Below are positions 8,331 through 18,364 of a stretch of DNA of 64,000 nucleotides, in pieces. The DNA is taken from assembly GCA_018650285.1 (NCBI GenBank), contig JABIGF010000019.1:1-64000 (forward strand), in the 5' to 3' direction. The notes beneath the pieces were generated by a model, which saw only the letters and a list, made by a program, of their open reading frames with translations, had not been told where the DNA came from and made no database searches. Within the stretch, counting starts at the first letter, position 1, and the number at the start of each line of letters is the position of its first letter. The stretch comes from Methanobacteriota archaeon. GTDB lineage: Archaea > Thermoplasmatota > Poseidoniia > Poseidoniales > Thalassarchaeaceae. Made by a program: the position numbers and the translations under genes.

Positions 8331-11300
8331 TCATTCTGTTTTTTTGACCGGATTGGCGCCCATAGGAGGCGGTGGGGCTGTAGGCAAGGGGGCAGCGCCT
8401 TTGGGAGGCGGTGGTGAACCAGCAGGCAACGGCGGAGCGCCCATTGGAGGCGGCGCCTGACCTAGTGGCTTTGGAGGGGCGAGTGGCCCAGGACCTGAGG
8501 CTGCCAATGCGGCAGTAATTTCAGCGGAACTTACGGAACCTGAAACCATTTCATCTTCTGTAACACCAGTGCTCAAAGCAGCATCTCGACGTTGGTCAAC
8601 ACTACCCATCATTGTTGAGCCTGGTGAAATAATGTGTTCACCTGAATCGAAAACTGTTGAGTTCTTTCGCAAGACTACAACTGCGCCAACTAACGCTGCT
8701 AGAATAAGTAGAGCCACTAGACCAACCGCCCAACTAGGTATACCGGCTGATTCCAAGGCTTGGAGAAGACCTCCACCATCGCCTGTTAGAGATGTAGAGG
8801 CAGCATGAATTTCGGCACTACCATTAATCAACTCAGTATTTTCAGTTGAAGTCGGTATCGCAGTAATCACAACATCCGAAGACCCAACTGCATCATCATT
8901 GACAATAATGACTTCAAAGACTTCAGATGCGCCAGCATCAAGATTCTGAATTGTTGACAAGCCAGTAACCAACCAACCAGATTCCACCACGACTTCAAAA
9001 TCTACTTTACACGCGGTATTACCATCATTTTGTACAGTCAAGTTGAGCGTTCTTTGCCCACCTTTCTCAACACGTTCAAAATCATCAATATCTGCTGAAA
9101 GTGAGAGCCATGCTGCATTCTTACCATGGAATAATACCGTAGCACTACGAACTAATTCTTCCCCTCCAGAAGTTGTACCTGTAACCAACAACGTAAGCGT
9201 ATCAGCAAGTAAGCCGGTAGGTGTACCTGGTGGCATCACCACAGAAATTTGAATACTTTCAGAACGATGAATACCCAATGCATCTGGCGGAGGTGTCTTG
9301 AAACCAACTTGCCAACCCTCAGGGACGCTGCCAAATTCCCACAAGAGTGAAAGTGGGACGTTTCCACTGTTTTGGATGGTAAAGGTACCATAAGTAGCAC
9401 TTCCCGGCGCAACAAATAATGTATCCAAATCAGGACCATTTAGTGTCAAGTCAGGGCGCTCTTCAACTTTGAGTTCAGTCCGATTCATGATGAAACGAGA
9501 AAGAGTGAATTGTGTCCGAATATTGATTGTATTTGCATCCCCATTAGATACTTCTTGAGGTACTTGAATCTCCACTTTGCAATCAACATCATCTCCTTCC
9601 TGCAATGTGATCGTCAATTCATTATCATCCACTTGAAGGCCACAGGTGAGAGCGAATGGCCATGTTGTCAAAGTGGGGGTGACTTTGACATTCAAGGTGA
9701 TAGGTACATTTCCAAGATTAGCCACATTCAGTGTCAAATTGAGGTTTTGTCCATTATCAACAGCCTCATCTAAAGCATTACCTGCAGCGCCAACAGGAGT
9801 GCCGCTTGAGGAATATAAATCCGTACCGAAATCCTCCAAAATAGCAACGGTTATCGTCGTAGAATCAACTTGCGAAAGTGATGGGTCTTCTGTATGTGAA
9901 GTCGTACAAGAAATTGATTCAACGACTCCAGCAGCAGGTTCACCGTCAGCCATTGACGGCACCGTTATTCGGACTGCGATTGATAGATATTGAAGGCGAG
10001 CTAGCGGTTCAAGAGTAATTGTTGAAGAATTACCATCACCAACTGAAATAGACCAGCGATTTGGTGTCTCACATGATACATTGTATACACTTGGAGAATT
10101 ACCTGGGTTCATGACTGAAACTGAGAAAGTTGCCTCTTCTCCCGGCTGAGCGGTCAAACCAGAAACTCCTGCAAGCGATGTGATCATTCCATCAACATCG
10201 TCAACAATAATTGTCAATCTTATTGTGTGAGATACGACTGGAGATGAGCGATACCATGCGGTCAAATCAACCACATATGTGCCCGGGAGCGCATACAGGG
10301 GATACGGTGTTGCTGAAAGGTCAGCAGTTTCATCTCTAATAATCAAATCAATGACGATTTCATTATTCCCGCTACCAATCGGTTGCAATTGGTATGATGG
10401 TGCTATTGAAAGGAATTTCAACCATGTATCTGATGGCGCATCTAGCATACCATCTGGCCGCAAATATTGAACAGGGGTGACGCGTAAATCTATGCTTTCA
10501 TTGCTTGTACCTTCGTTAGCAATCTTGAATCTATACAATACTTCATCTTCGGTAGCAGGGTCAATATGACGGATTTTCGCCGCATCTAATTCACTCTCCC
10601 CGACTGGTGGCACCCCAGCCTCAGTATACGGAGTAATCCGCACGCCAATCGCTGAAACATTAACTTGCAAATTGAATACATTGTTATTGACACCTGATGT
10701 GAAATCATTTGGTTCATCTATGACATCAAAGACATCGATAGTCAAACGTAAGTCATGGAATCCTGTGCTAGAAAAGGCGTGAGTGAAAACTATGGAATCA
10801 CTTGCGCCGCCTGACAAACCACTTTTTGTCACATTGTATAGAGTAACGCCAGTAGTTAAATCCTCAACTTTCACTTCATACGGCACAGTAGTTGCAGGCG
10901 CTTGGTTGACCCAATTTGCACCAACAATAAGAGTTTCAGACTCTAGGGGTTCTGACGCTGAAATCCACAAACTAGAGTCGACAACAGCCAAATCACTGAC
11001 CGGATTTGCATTCCCCATCGCAGTAATTACGACAGCGTAATTTTGAGTGTTTCCACCGGAATTAGAAATTTGTATAGTCCAATTTCCACTTTGAGTTGCA
11101 CCCATTTTAACCCTCTCAACATTGTTTAGTGAATCATAAGAACCACCAGTTGTTGAGAATCCATTGCTGAATACATTACCTTTGTAGGTCGTACCATCTG
11201 GAGCAGTAACAAGCATATCTAGGTCGTTAACAAGTCGCGCAGATGATTGACTACCAGAAGATGAACCCTCTCTATCATTCCAAACTAAAGTCACAGAGAT

Positions 11301-13163
11301 TCCATACGCACCATCAATACTGTAAGTATAGAGGTAAGAATATCCTGGTGTTAATGATTGGTCTTGGTCATAGAATGTATTGAGCGCTAATATGCCACTA
11401 GTTGGATATATGCTTCTTTGTAGGTCGATTTGCCCCCAACCCTCGTCTGCATTTGGAATATCTGAAGAACCTATATCTTTTGCACCATTGATGAGAATGG
11501 CTCGAATTAAATCGCTACGCGGTTGATTGAGATTCATCTGAGTACGGAGGAATTGACGGACTAGAACCGTTGCTCCCGCCGCCACTGGAGTGGCTGCTGA
11601 AGTTCCATCTGCCTTCATGTACATCGGGTCGTTGTTACCGTGGCGGGCATTTGAGCAAGAAGGCCCAGCGGGATACTGCGCTTCCTCAGCTCGTGCCGCA
11701 CAGATTTGTACACCTGGGGCGACTACATCGGGCTTAATACGACCATCTAGAGTATTTCCTCGGCTAGAAAATGATACGACTTGTCCTACTGTGTATATTC
11801 TACCAGTTGTTGAGGCTCCAACAGTCAAGACGTTTTTCGCAGTTGATGGCGGAGAGACTGTTGTCTGGCCTGATGCTCCATCGTTTCCTGCAGCGAACAA
11901 TACGGTGTAGTCACCATAATCATCCATGAAGGCGTCTGCAGATCTACTGTCAGAGGTATATTGCCCACCCATATTTTCAGCACCCCACGAATTACTGTGA
12001 ACACCTGCTGATTGCTGACGAGAATGGCGGAACATGTCGTAAAGTGAGCCCCAACGAGCGAGTTGCCCCGATTGGTCATGCTCCATCTGATAGAAGTGGA
12101 AGGTTGTGGCTGGCGCCATCCCTTGGTAAGTTGAATCCCCACTGCCGTCGCCAAGCATTATCCCAGCAACGTGAGTGCCATGGCCGGTGTTCATGTCAGC
12201 ACCAGAATTGTCGGGCCCGAAGTTGTTGTATATCGTCAATACACGACCGGTGAAATCCCCATGGTCAGCATCCAATCCTGAATCAGATATTGCTGCAACT
12301 TCGCCAGTACCATCTAAGCCACTGTTGTGATTATTGACTACTTGGTCTATTCTAACAATATCGCTTGCGTAATTGTTTGCAAGGGTCAAAATCGTGCGAG
12401 ATTCAGTAAATAATATCCTGCCATCATTCGCCAAGACCGCCATCCAAACAGGGTCAATGCCACGAACTTGACAAAGGTAAGCGTCACAACGAACTTCTTC
12501 TGCACCGGTTGATGCCAAGTCATTACGCAACTCTTCAATCTGAGGTGCAGATAAGTCGCCTGCAGGTGTGACATCAACATCAACCACTCCAACATTAACT
12601 CCATTTTGTGCATCTATTGATAATGTCATCAAATCAGGCTGAAGTCTCCAGCCAGGATGTTGAACTACGACTGAGCGAACGGTAGGGTGCCTGCTCAATT
12701 CTTGTAATGCCAAGAAGGCGTCTTGTGAATCTGCTGGAAGTCGAACAAGATAGGCAGAGTCAGGGATGTGATCAAGGTCTACTAAACCAAGAGCGACTAT
12801 CAAATTCTCAAATGCGGTATAATCATGAGTGTTAAGTTGAACAATCACAAAACGAGTATTGTCAATATCGAACTGGTCACGAAATTCCACAGGAGGCAAC
12901 GGTGGCTCATCACTCACTGGGTCAAAAGAGCCCAATACCGTATGGATTTGCCCAGACGAAGATTTGATTGGAACGGTTAAACCGCTCGATGGATTTGCCA
13001 CCGACCATTGCGTCGCTGCCTCCTCAGCAGTCCATTGAGGCGCCACATCCTCAAGTTGAATTGATTCTGTTGTTGCTTCTTGATGGCTTGTTGACACTAG
13101 CGTTGCCAGCGATGTTGTGAGCATCAGAAATACAAGCAAAGTTGGAAGTAGTGACTGACGCAT
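8331..13163 (-). CDS. Giant secreted, membrane-anchored subtilisin-like serine protease (S8)
   Basis: 1610 aa. An N-terminal signal peptide (residues 1-25, LLPTLLVFLMLTTSLATLV) is followed by a propeptide-like region (about 90-170). The S8 catalytic domain has Asp in AISDSGLDADHGDF (about 290), His in GHGTHVAGIML (about 331), the oxyanion Asn in HSNSWGAEN (about 391) and Ser in GTSAATPVAAG (about 522). After a P-domain-like beta region (about 600-720), several CARDB/NEW3-type Ig-like repeats follow (about 730-1450), each with NxGNxP signatures. A single transmembrane helix (WAVGLVALLILAALVGAVVVL, about 1470-1492) precedes a proline/glycine-rich cytoplasmic tail (PPPPMGA-type repeats). It probably degrades external protein while tethered to the cell. 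All catalytic residues are intact. Confidence 0.95.
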   Translation of the reverse strand: MRQSLLPTLLVFLMLTTSLATLVSTSHQEATTESIQLEDVAPQWTAEEAATQWSVANPSSGLTVPIKSSSGQIHTVLGSFDPVSDEPPLPPVEFRDQFDIDNTRFVIVQLNTHDYTAFENLIVALGLVDLDHIPDSAYLVRLPADSQDAFLALQELSRHPTVRSVVVQHPGWRLQPDLMTLSIDAQNGVNVGVVDVDVTPAGDLSAPQIEELRNDLASTGAEEVRCDAYLCQVRGIDPVWMAVLANDGRILFTESRTILTLANNYASDIVRIDQVVNNHNSGLDGTGEVAAISDSGLDADHGDFTGRVLTIYNNFGPDNSGADMNTGHGTHVAGIMLGDGSGDSTYQGMAPATTFHFYQMEHDQSGQLARWGSLYDMFRHSRQQSAGVHSNSWGAENMGGQYTSDSRSADAFMDDYGDYTVLFAAGNDGASGQTTVSPPSTAKNVLTVGASTTGRIYTVGQVVSFSSRGNTLDGRIKPDVVAPGVQICAARAEEAQYPAGPSCSNARHGNNDPMYMKADGTSAATPVAAGATVLVRQFLRTQMNLNQPRSDLIRAILINGAKDIGSSDIPNADEGWGQIDLQRSIYPTSGILALNTFYDQDQSLTPGYSYLYTYSIDGAYGISVTLVWNDREGSSSGSQSSARLVNDLDMLVTAPDGTTYKGNVFSNGFSTTGGSYDSLNNVERVKMGATQSGNWTIQISNSGGNTQNYAVVITAMGNANPVSDLAVVDSSLWISASEPLESETLIVGANWVNQAPATTVPYEVKVEDLTTGVTLYNVTKSGLSGGASDSIVFTHAFSSTGFHDLRLTIDVFDVIDEPNDFTSGVNNNVFNLQVNVSAIGVRITPYTEAGVPPVGESELDAAKIRHIDPATEDEVLYRFKIANEGTSNESIDLRVTPVQYLRPDGMLDAPSDTWLKFLSIAPSYQLQPIGSGNNEIVIDLIIRDETADLSATPYPLYALPGTYVVDLTAWYRSSPVVSHTIRLTIIVDDVDGMITSLAGVSGLTAQPGEEATFSVSVMNPGNSPSVYNVSCETPNRWSISVGDGNSSTITLEPLARLQYLSIAVRITVPSMADGEPAAGVVESISCTTSHTEDPSLSQVDSTTITVAILEDFGTDLYSSSGTPVGAAGNALDEAVDNGQNLNLTLNVANLGNVPITLNVKVTPTLTTWPFALTCGLQVDDNELTITLQEGDDVDCKVEIQVPQEVSNGDANTINIRTQFTLSRFIMNRTELKVEERPDLTLNGPDLDTLFVAPGSATYGTFTIQNSGNVPLSLLWEFGSVPEGWQVGFKTPPPDALGIHRSESIQISVVMPPGTPTGLLADTLTLLVTGTTSGGEELVRSATVLFHGKNAAWLSLSADIDDFERVEKGGQRTLNLTVQNDGNTACKVDFEVVVESGWLVTGLSTIQNLDAGASEVFEVIIVNDDAVGSSDVVITAIPTSTENTELINGSAEIHAASTSLTGDGGGLLQALESAGIPSWAVGLVALLILAALVGAVVVLRKNSTVFDSGEHIISPGSTMMGSVDQRRDAALSTGVTEDEMVSGSVSSAEITAALAASGPGPLAPPKPLGQAPPPMGAPPLPAGSPPPPKGAAPLPTAPPPPMGANPVKKTE

Positions 13164-13281
13164 TGAATTCCCGACTCAACTTACCCTTTTTGATGGTTGA
13201 CGCTCTTAGAGCGTCTTGTTGCATCATCAAAAATGTGGAATTATTGACTACATTCAAGAAATAAGCGCAATATGCGTTTAT

Positions 13282-14322
13282 TCACAAATTGTAGTATTTT
13301 CCTATCGCCGCATCGGTCTTTGCAACCGATGCTCGCCAATCCGATTCAACACCCAACAAAGCACGGATACAATCGACATTCTCTGGGATAACATCTGACT
13401 CCTGATGAATTGCTTGGAAATAATAGAGTCTGTCGCCTTGCAAACTCACACCATCTTCCCACACAAAAATCTCGTGCAAATCGCCCCACTTACGGCCGAT
13501 ATCCCTAGCCATTTCCATTACTTCGGCAGTAGTTGTAATTCGGTTATCAGCCCCATGCATGACGATAACTCTTGGAGTCTCTTTCCACATCTCAATAATG
13601 CTTTCAGTAGTAAGGCCGTGACCGGCTGGTAAATCAGCAACAATTGCATGAGTATGCATAATGGTTGTTGGCACTGCAACAGCCAATGAATTGATTTCAA
13701 TCTCAGGCTTGACTGTCATCACATCAGGACCGTGGTGACTAGGTACTTTGAGTACAGGTTTAATCGCATTTATTGGGCCTTTATTTGAGTCACCAGGGTC
13801 GGCAGCACGACGAATCATTGTACACTCAACCTTCAATGAACCACAATGCTCGTAAAGTGGCACAAGTGTACGGGAAAGACCTGTTGTATTGCACGAAACA
13901 ACCCGTGTACCCTCGACATTGAGGTTTTCAGCATGGTTCGCTGAACTAGTGTAAGAACGGCCTGTGAGTGCGTGTTTTTCGCCACCTTGAAACAAATATT
14001 TCACTCCGGCGGCTTGGTATTTTGCTAGATTTTCTGCACCCATTTTCCCGGGTGAACAATCGACAACAACATCGGCAATAGCCAATAGGTCAGATAAGCC
14101 CCCTGAACAGACATAATCTTGTTCAGCAAAACGGGCAATTCTGTCTGCATCGTCAAAGGTACAGTAGAGTGGGAAACCCTTCTTCACGGCTAAATCACAA
14201 CCGAAAGATGGGCCTGTCTTTGTCACACCAACAATTTCCATATCATCTTGAGCGTCTACAGCATCTGCAACACGCTTTCCAATCGTTCCAAATCCATTTA
14301 TTGCGACCTTGATTATTGACAT
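13282..14322 (-). CDS. gap: Glyceraldehyde-3-phosphate dehydrogenase, type II (archaeal)
   Basis: 346 aa from the ATG at 14322. The NAD(P)-binding N-terminus is IKVAINGFGTIGKRVADAV, and the catalytic cysteine sits in VVSCNTTGLSRTL (about residue 140). IRRAADPGDSNKGPINAI and PEIEINSLAV are typical of archaeal GapII. It oxidises glyceraldehyde-3-phosphate, or works in the reverse gluconeogenic direction with NADP(H)/NAD(H). A 20-residue longer frame exists but adds non-conserved sequence; MSIIKVAINGFG is the family start. It is a single gene reading away from the divergent GltB-like gene, with about 215 bases between them for two promoters. Confidence 0.96.
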   Translation of the reverse strand: MSIIKVAINGFGTIGKRVADAVDAQDDMEIVGVTKTGPSFGCDLAVKKGFPLYCTFDDADRIARFAEQDYVCSGGLSDLLAIADVVVDCSPGKMGAENLAKYQAAGVKYLFQGGEKHALTGRSYTSSANHAENLNVEGTRVVSCNTTGLSRTLVPLYEHCGSLKVECTMIRRAADPGDSNKGPINAIKPVLKVPSHHGPDVMTVKPEIEINSLAVAVPTTIMHTHAIVADLPAGHGLTTESIIEMWKETPRVIVMHGADNRITTTAEVMEMARDIGRKWGDLHEIFVWEDGVSLQGDRLYYFQAIHQESDVIPENVDCIRALLGVESDWRASVAKTDAAIGKYYNL

Positions 14323-14537
14323 CCGCTGACCACACATACCGTTGCCGGTAATCTGCTGCGATAGCAAACCGCCTATGAACATAGCCTATGGCTAATATCC
14401 AATAGTGATATCAGTAAAAATCAGCCAAAACACAACACCTAGAGAAAAGATAAGACCTCAAAATATGGCTATTTAGTATACTTTCTTTGCGTCAGCATCA
14501 AGAACAAGTGCTCGCGCAAGGGGGTTGAGGTAGTACC

Positions 14538-16112
14538 ATGCGAGAGATGGTTGAGAAGAGCATACAATTGAATCGGGAACTCTCATCTCTATTGGTAAGA
14601 GCACTTGAATCAAACAAGGCAATCAAGATTGGCTGGGGTAAGGGCAATGACCCAAAACCCCGCAATGGAGAGATGGGAGTAGCATCCCATCTACCTGTAG
14701 GGGCGCGTGTCCGCTTGCTTGGAGACATTGGTGATTTAGCTGCTATTTGTGCCACTGGAGGAAATTTCACACTTGAAGGTGAATCTGGTGGTTGGTTTGG
14801 TGCATGGAATAGAGGTGCTAAACTAGTCGTAGAAAAAGAGTGTGGCGCTCGTATTGGCTTGAAAATGGAAGATGGCCAGATTGTATGTCACGGCTCTGCT
14901 GGAGCAGAGGCTGGTGCTGGAATGTCTGGCGGATTAATTGTAGTCCGAGGTTCTGCTGGAAAGCGGGCTGGAGCAGGGATGAAAGGAGGTTTACTCATCA
15001 TCATGGGTGATGCTGCATCAGACATTGGTACAAATATGCAAGGTGGAGAAATCATCGTCAACGGACGCTGCCCACCACCAGGCGAAGGTGCAGAAAGTAT
15101 TCCACTAAGCAGCAAACGATTCGCAGAAATCAATGAGATACTATCAGAACACAATTTCAAAATTGACTCTGATGCTGCTGTCATAGTCTCAGATTCAGAA
15201 CACCCCACGGTAGTTCAAACACCAACCAAGGGAATTGACTCGCAATATGAATCAATCACTATGGTCTCAGCAGGAAATCCTAGGCTCCATGACCACGCTC
15301 CTCTAGATTTGTTAACCCTCGTACCACTAAGAGGGCAAGAAAAGGGAATGCTACTACCATTGCCAATTATCCCAATAGTCGATAGTGGCAAAGGCCTTGT
15401 TGGTGACTTCCTTAATCGCCAACCCTGTATGGTAAACTCAAAACCTAGGTCAATTGATCTACTACGAATTACAGAATCAAATATTCATACCTGCACCGAT
15501 GACCTTGACGATGCGGCTGGTGTAGTCATCTGTCTTGAAGAACTTCCACGCATGAATGATGCTGAATTAGATGCGTTGATTTCGTTGCTGAAATCTAGAC
15601 TTGCTGATGAAAAATTCGTGCTACTTGGCGGCGGAGTTGACCGAATATCTCTGATTCACCGTCTTGCTGCCGCACTCGACTGCGATGGTGCGATTGCTAA
15701 TGCTGCCACTGCAGCAAACCTTCCTGCTTGTGCAACCTTACCAATGGTTGGACTCTCTGCAAGAGAACATCAATTAACTCGAAAAGGTGTTTCACAAGGA
15801 GTTGTTATTTCTTGGGCTGCTGACGCTAGTGACGCTCTAATTACCGCAGCAGCGGGTGCTCAATTCATCGTATCAAATCCATTTGCTAATAGTGAAGTGC
15901 CAAAAACCAGCAAAGCAATAACTGCTGCAATCGAGGATTGGCTTGCTAACATAGATGCTGAGATTCGTGGCCATCTAATTGAAATCGGTGAAGATGGAAT
16001 TGACCAACTTAACCGCCGACATCTTAGAGCACTAGACTCTGATACAGCAAATATGACTGGCATCCGTCTAGCAGGATATGACAGACCAATGCCACAATGG
16101 CTTGGACAGTGA
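14538..16112 (+). CDS. GXGXG beta-helix (GltB3-like) fused to a degenerate GltB2-like domain
   Basis: 524 aa. Residues about 55-215 form a GXGXG beta-helix with repeated G-rich turns (GDIGDLAAICATGGNFTLEG, EAGAGMSGGLIVVRG, RAGAGMKGGLLIIMG, DIGTNMQGGEIIVNG), as in the C-terminal domain of glutamate synthase large subunit or FwdC. Residues about 240-524 are alpha/beta with a C-terminus (ALITAAAGAQFIVSNPF, then HLRALDSDTANMTGIRLAGYD) resembling the tail of the FMN-binding GltB2 domain. The family Cys-rich FeS motif (CPVGI) is absent and the domain order is the reverse of ordinary glutamate synthase. Function unknown; a role in glutamate metabolism or as a scaffold is inference. GAGGT lies 11 bases before the ATG. 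Confidence 0.7.
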   Translation: MREMVEKSIQLNRELSSLLVRALESNKAIKIGWGKGNDPKPRNGEMGVASHLPVGARVRLLGDIGDLAAICATGGNFTLEGESGGWFGAWNRGAKLVVEKECGARIGLKMEDGQIVCHGSAGAEAGAGMSGGLIVVRGSAGKRAGAGMKGGLLIIMGDAASDIGTNMQGGEIIVNGRCPPPGEGAESIPLSSKRFAEINEILSEHNFKIDSDAAVIVSDSEHPTVVQTPTKGIDSQYESITMVSAGNPRLHDHAPLDLLTLVPLRGQEKGMLLPLPIIPIVDSGKGLVGDFLNRQPCMVNSKPRSIDLLRITESNIHTCTDDLDDAAGVVICLEELPRMNDAELDALISLLKSRLADEKFVLLGGGVDRISLIHRLAAALDCDGAIANAATAANLPACATLPMVGLSAREHQLTRKGVSQGVVISWAADASDALITAAAGAQFIVSNPFANSEVPKTSKAITAAIEDWLANIDAEIRGHLIEIGEDGIDQLNRRHLRALDSDTANMTGIRLAGYDRPMPQWLGQ

Positions 16113-16125
16113 AGGGGGAAGCGGG

Positions 16126-17886
16126 ATGCCAACCGTCAAATTTGAACACGATGTTCTAAAAATTATCCAACTAGGTGGAGATGTTACTCACGACCCTAAA
16201 CTTTGGAATGACCATCTCAGCCAGATAGGATGCGTCGTTGAAGAATGCAATGAAGAAAGCGTTGAAATTGAGGTCTTTCCTGACCGACCTGACCTACTCA
16301 GTGCTGAAACCATGGCTTATGCAGCAAGGACCTTCTTGCATGGGAAGGCGGCACAACCTGAATTGCCCGTTACAAGTGGTAGTATCACTATGGCAGTTGA
16401 CCCCTCTTTGGAAAATGTACGCCCAATCATCTACGGAGCGGTTGTTCGTGGAGTTGACCAAGGGCACACAGCAGAGGCTAGAGATAACTTCATCCAGGGT
16501 TTGATGGACCATCAAGAAAAACTCCATTTCGCCCTTGGGCGAGGGAGAAAACGGTCATCGATTGGAGTGCACGACCTATCAAGACTCAAACCTCCTTTTA
16601 GAGTGATTACTGTTGATTCCAAATACAAATTCACACCTCTAGCAATGGTGGAAAAAATGAGTATTGAAGAGATTCTTACAAGCCATCCAAAAGGTGTTGA
16701 TTATGCACACCTACTAGATGGATTTGATAGATTCCCAGTAATTCTTGACGCTTCAGAAGATGTCATATCTTTCCCTCCAATAATTAACGGAGCACATACG
16801 ACAGTGACTGAAAACACCACCGATTTCTTCATTGATGTAACGGGTTGGGACCAACGTTCTTGTGAATCATCACTGCTTCTAGTATGCCTATCTCTTGCCC
16901 TTCACGGTGGAACTGTTGAAAGTATTGAATTGACTGATTGGCAAGGTAATACTACTACCTGCCCGAATGGGTCTGCGCAGACACATTCACTACCTCAAGT
17001 TCTTCTTGAAGATGTTCTTGGGCGACAATTTAGTGACAGTGAGGTTGCTGAAGCGATAAATCGCATGGGTGGTAAATTACTACGCCGTCGCGTCATTACT
17101 GATGGACCACGTACACGTGAACGTTGGGCTGATGGGGCAGCGGGTAGCGATGAATATCTAATTGAAATGCCCCGCTGGCGAGCTGATATCTTGCATCCAA
17201 TTGATTTGGTTGAAGAGGTTGCTACTGGGATTGGATTTGAAGACTTAGGTGTTGCAACATCAACACAAAGCATTGCTGGGAAACCGCTGACGAAAATGAC
17301 ACTAAACCGCAGAATTAGAGAATGCATGCAAGGCTGTGGGATGCAACAGATTCAATCACTAACGCTTTCAAACGAAAGTGATCAATTCACCAAAATGAGA
17401 AATGCAACCAAGGGCGATGTTACTCAATTGCATAATCCGATTACAACTGAGCACACGATAATGAGACAATATCTTCTACCAAGTTTACTCAGACTTTTAG
17501 CAGCAAATCGCCATCATGAATTACCTCAAAGAGTGTATGAGATGGGTACTGTCGTGCACGACCATCACAACCGAGATAGAGTCGCTTGGGCATGTGCCGA
17601 AGTTGGCACCGGATTTACCGGAGCCAAAGGAATTGCCGAAGCACTACTTCGTGACTTGGGTGCTGTCAGTGAAAATTTGGATGTGACTTACCGAGCCACT
17701 AAAGATGGACGCGGACCGTGGCTAACTGGCCGTGGTGCCGAAGTCAGAATTTCAGGAGAGTTAGTTGGCACAATTGGTGAAATCGACCCTGCTGTTGCCG
17801 ATTTATTCGAGTTGCGAGTTCCTATTCAGGCGGGAGAATTCAATGTGGAGAAATTGAATAAACTCATCTCGGACCCTGTCCATTAA
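16126..17886 (+). CDS. pheT: Phenylalanyl-tRNA synthetase beta subunit (archaeal/eukaryal type)
   Basis: 586 aa, the size of archaeal PheT. The N-terminal segment VEIEVFPDRPDLLSAETMAYA and the FIQGLMDHQEKLHFALGRGRKRSSIGVHDL region correspond to the B3/B4 domain start. The B5 domain contains EMPRWRADILHPIDLVEEVA, and the C-terminal catalytic-like domain carries LHNPITTEHTIMRQYLLPSL. It forms an alpha2-beta2 enzyme with PheS, which is not in this window, to charge tRNA-Phe. The start at 16126 follows GGGGGAAGCGGG and begins just downstream of the previous gene's stop (gap of 13 bases), so the two may be co-transcribed. A longer frame into the upstream gene is rejected. Its stop abuts the convergent small gene without a spacer. 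Confidence 0.96.
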   Translation: MPTVKFEHDVLKIIQLGGDVTHDPKLWNDHLSQIGCVVEECNEESVEIEVFPDRPDLLSAETMAYAARTFLHGKAAQPELPVTSGSITMAVDPSLENVRPIIYGAVVRGVDQGHTAEARDNFIQGLMDHQEKLHFALGRGRKRSSIGVHDLSRLKPPFRVITVDSKYKFTPLAMVEKMSIEEILTSHPKGVDYAHLLDGFDRFPVILDASEDVISFPPIINGAHTTVTENTTDFFIDVTGWDQRSCESSLLLVCLSLALHGGTVESIELTDWQGNTTTCPNGSAQTHSLPQVLLEDVLGRQFSDSEVAEAINRMGGKLLRRRVITDGPRTRERWADGAAGSDEYLIEMPRWRADILHPIDLVEEVATGIGFEDLGVATSTQSIAGKPLTKMTLNRRIRECMQGCGMQQIQSLTLSNESDQFTKMRNATKGDVTQLHNPITTEHTIMRQYLLPSLLRLLAANRHHELPQRVYEMGTVVHDHHNRDRVAWACAEVGTGFTGAKGIAEALLRDLGAVSENLDVTYRATKDGRGPWLTGRGAEVRISGELVGTIGEIDPAVADLFELRVPIQAGEFNVEKLNKLISDPVH

Positions 17887-18240
17887 TCAAGCCGAATAAG
17901 GTGCGAAAGAACCGTCATCTCCCTTGATATAGGCAGTGGGTTCAAAGGAGCCATCTGAATTTTTCATGTACCAATATCCATCAGTGCCCTGTTGGTAATC
18001 CATTTCGGCCTCATTATCATCATCACTCTCAATTACGGTTTGTGAAATTATCTCTTTCCCTGCCTCACCGCCCAGATGAGGTTTTGTCAATAGGTCAAGC
18101 GCTGCCTTGTAATCATCATCCTCCACATGACTTCTATCAGACAATACCCCTTCAGCATGTGAATCATCTCTGTTGTATGTTACAACTTTTTGTCCTTCGG
18201 GCTCCGCCGCCTTTTTCTTGAATGGCCACAATCTTCTCAT
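17887..18240 (-). CDS. Small acidic hypothetical protein
   Basis: 117 aa from the ATG at 18240. A short basic N-terminus (MRRLWPFKKKA) is followed by an acidic disordered stretch with DDDYKAALDLL, and the C-terminus has the pattern QQGTDGYWYMKNSDGSFEP then YIKGDDGSFAPY. This Tyr/Trp-rich tail resembles the WxWDPxTNxW tail of the surface protein at 61.5 kb. No family is recognised. Convergent with pheT (the stop codons are adjacent) and divergent from the secreted protein at 18365. The basic N-terminus could be a membrane-proximal or nucleic-acid contact; that is a guess. Confidence 0.6.
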   Translation of the reverse strand: MRRLWPFKKKAAEPEGQKVVTYNRDDSHAEGVLSDRSHVEDDDYKAALDLLTKPHLGGEAGKEIISQTVIESDDDNEAEMDYQQGTDGYWYMKNSDGSFEPTAYIKGDDGSFAPYSA

Positions 18241-18364
18241 CGTACTGCGAACTGGGTATTTCCCCTTAGAATGAACGTATGGAAAGGCTGTTTTTAGCAT
18301 ATTTTCTCAATATCAACACACAACCCATAGCAACTATTCAAGAACCAAAACAACTCGGAGAGCC

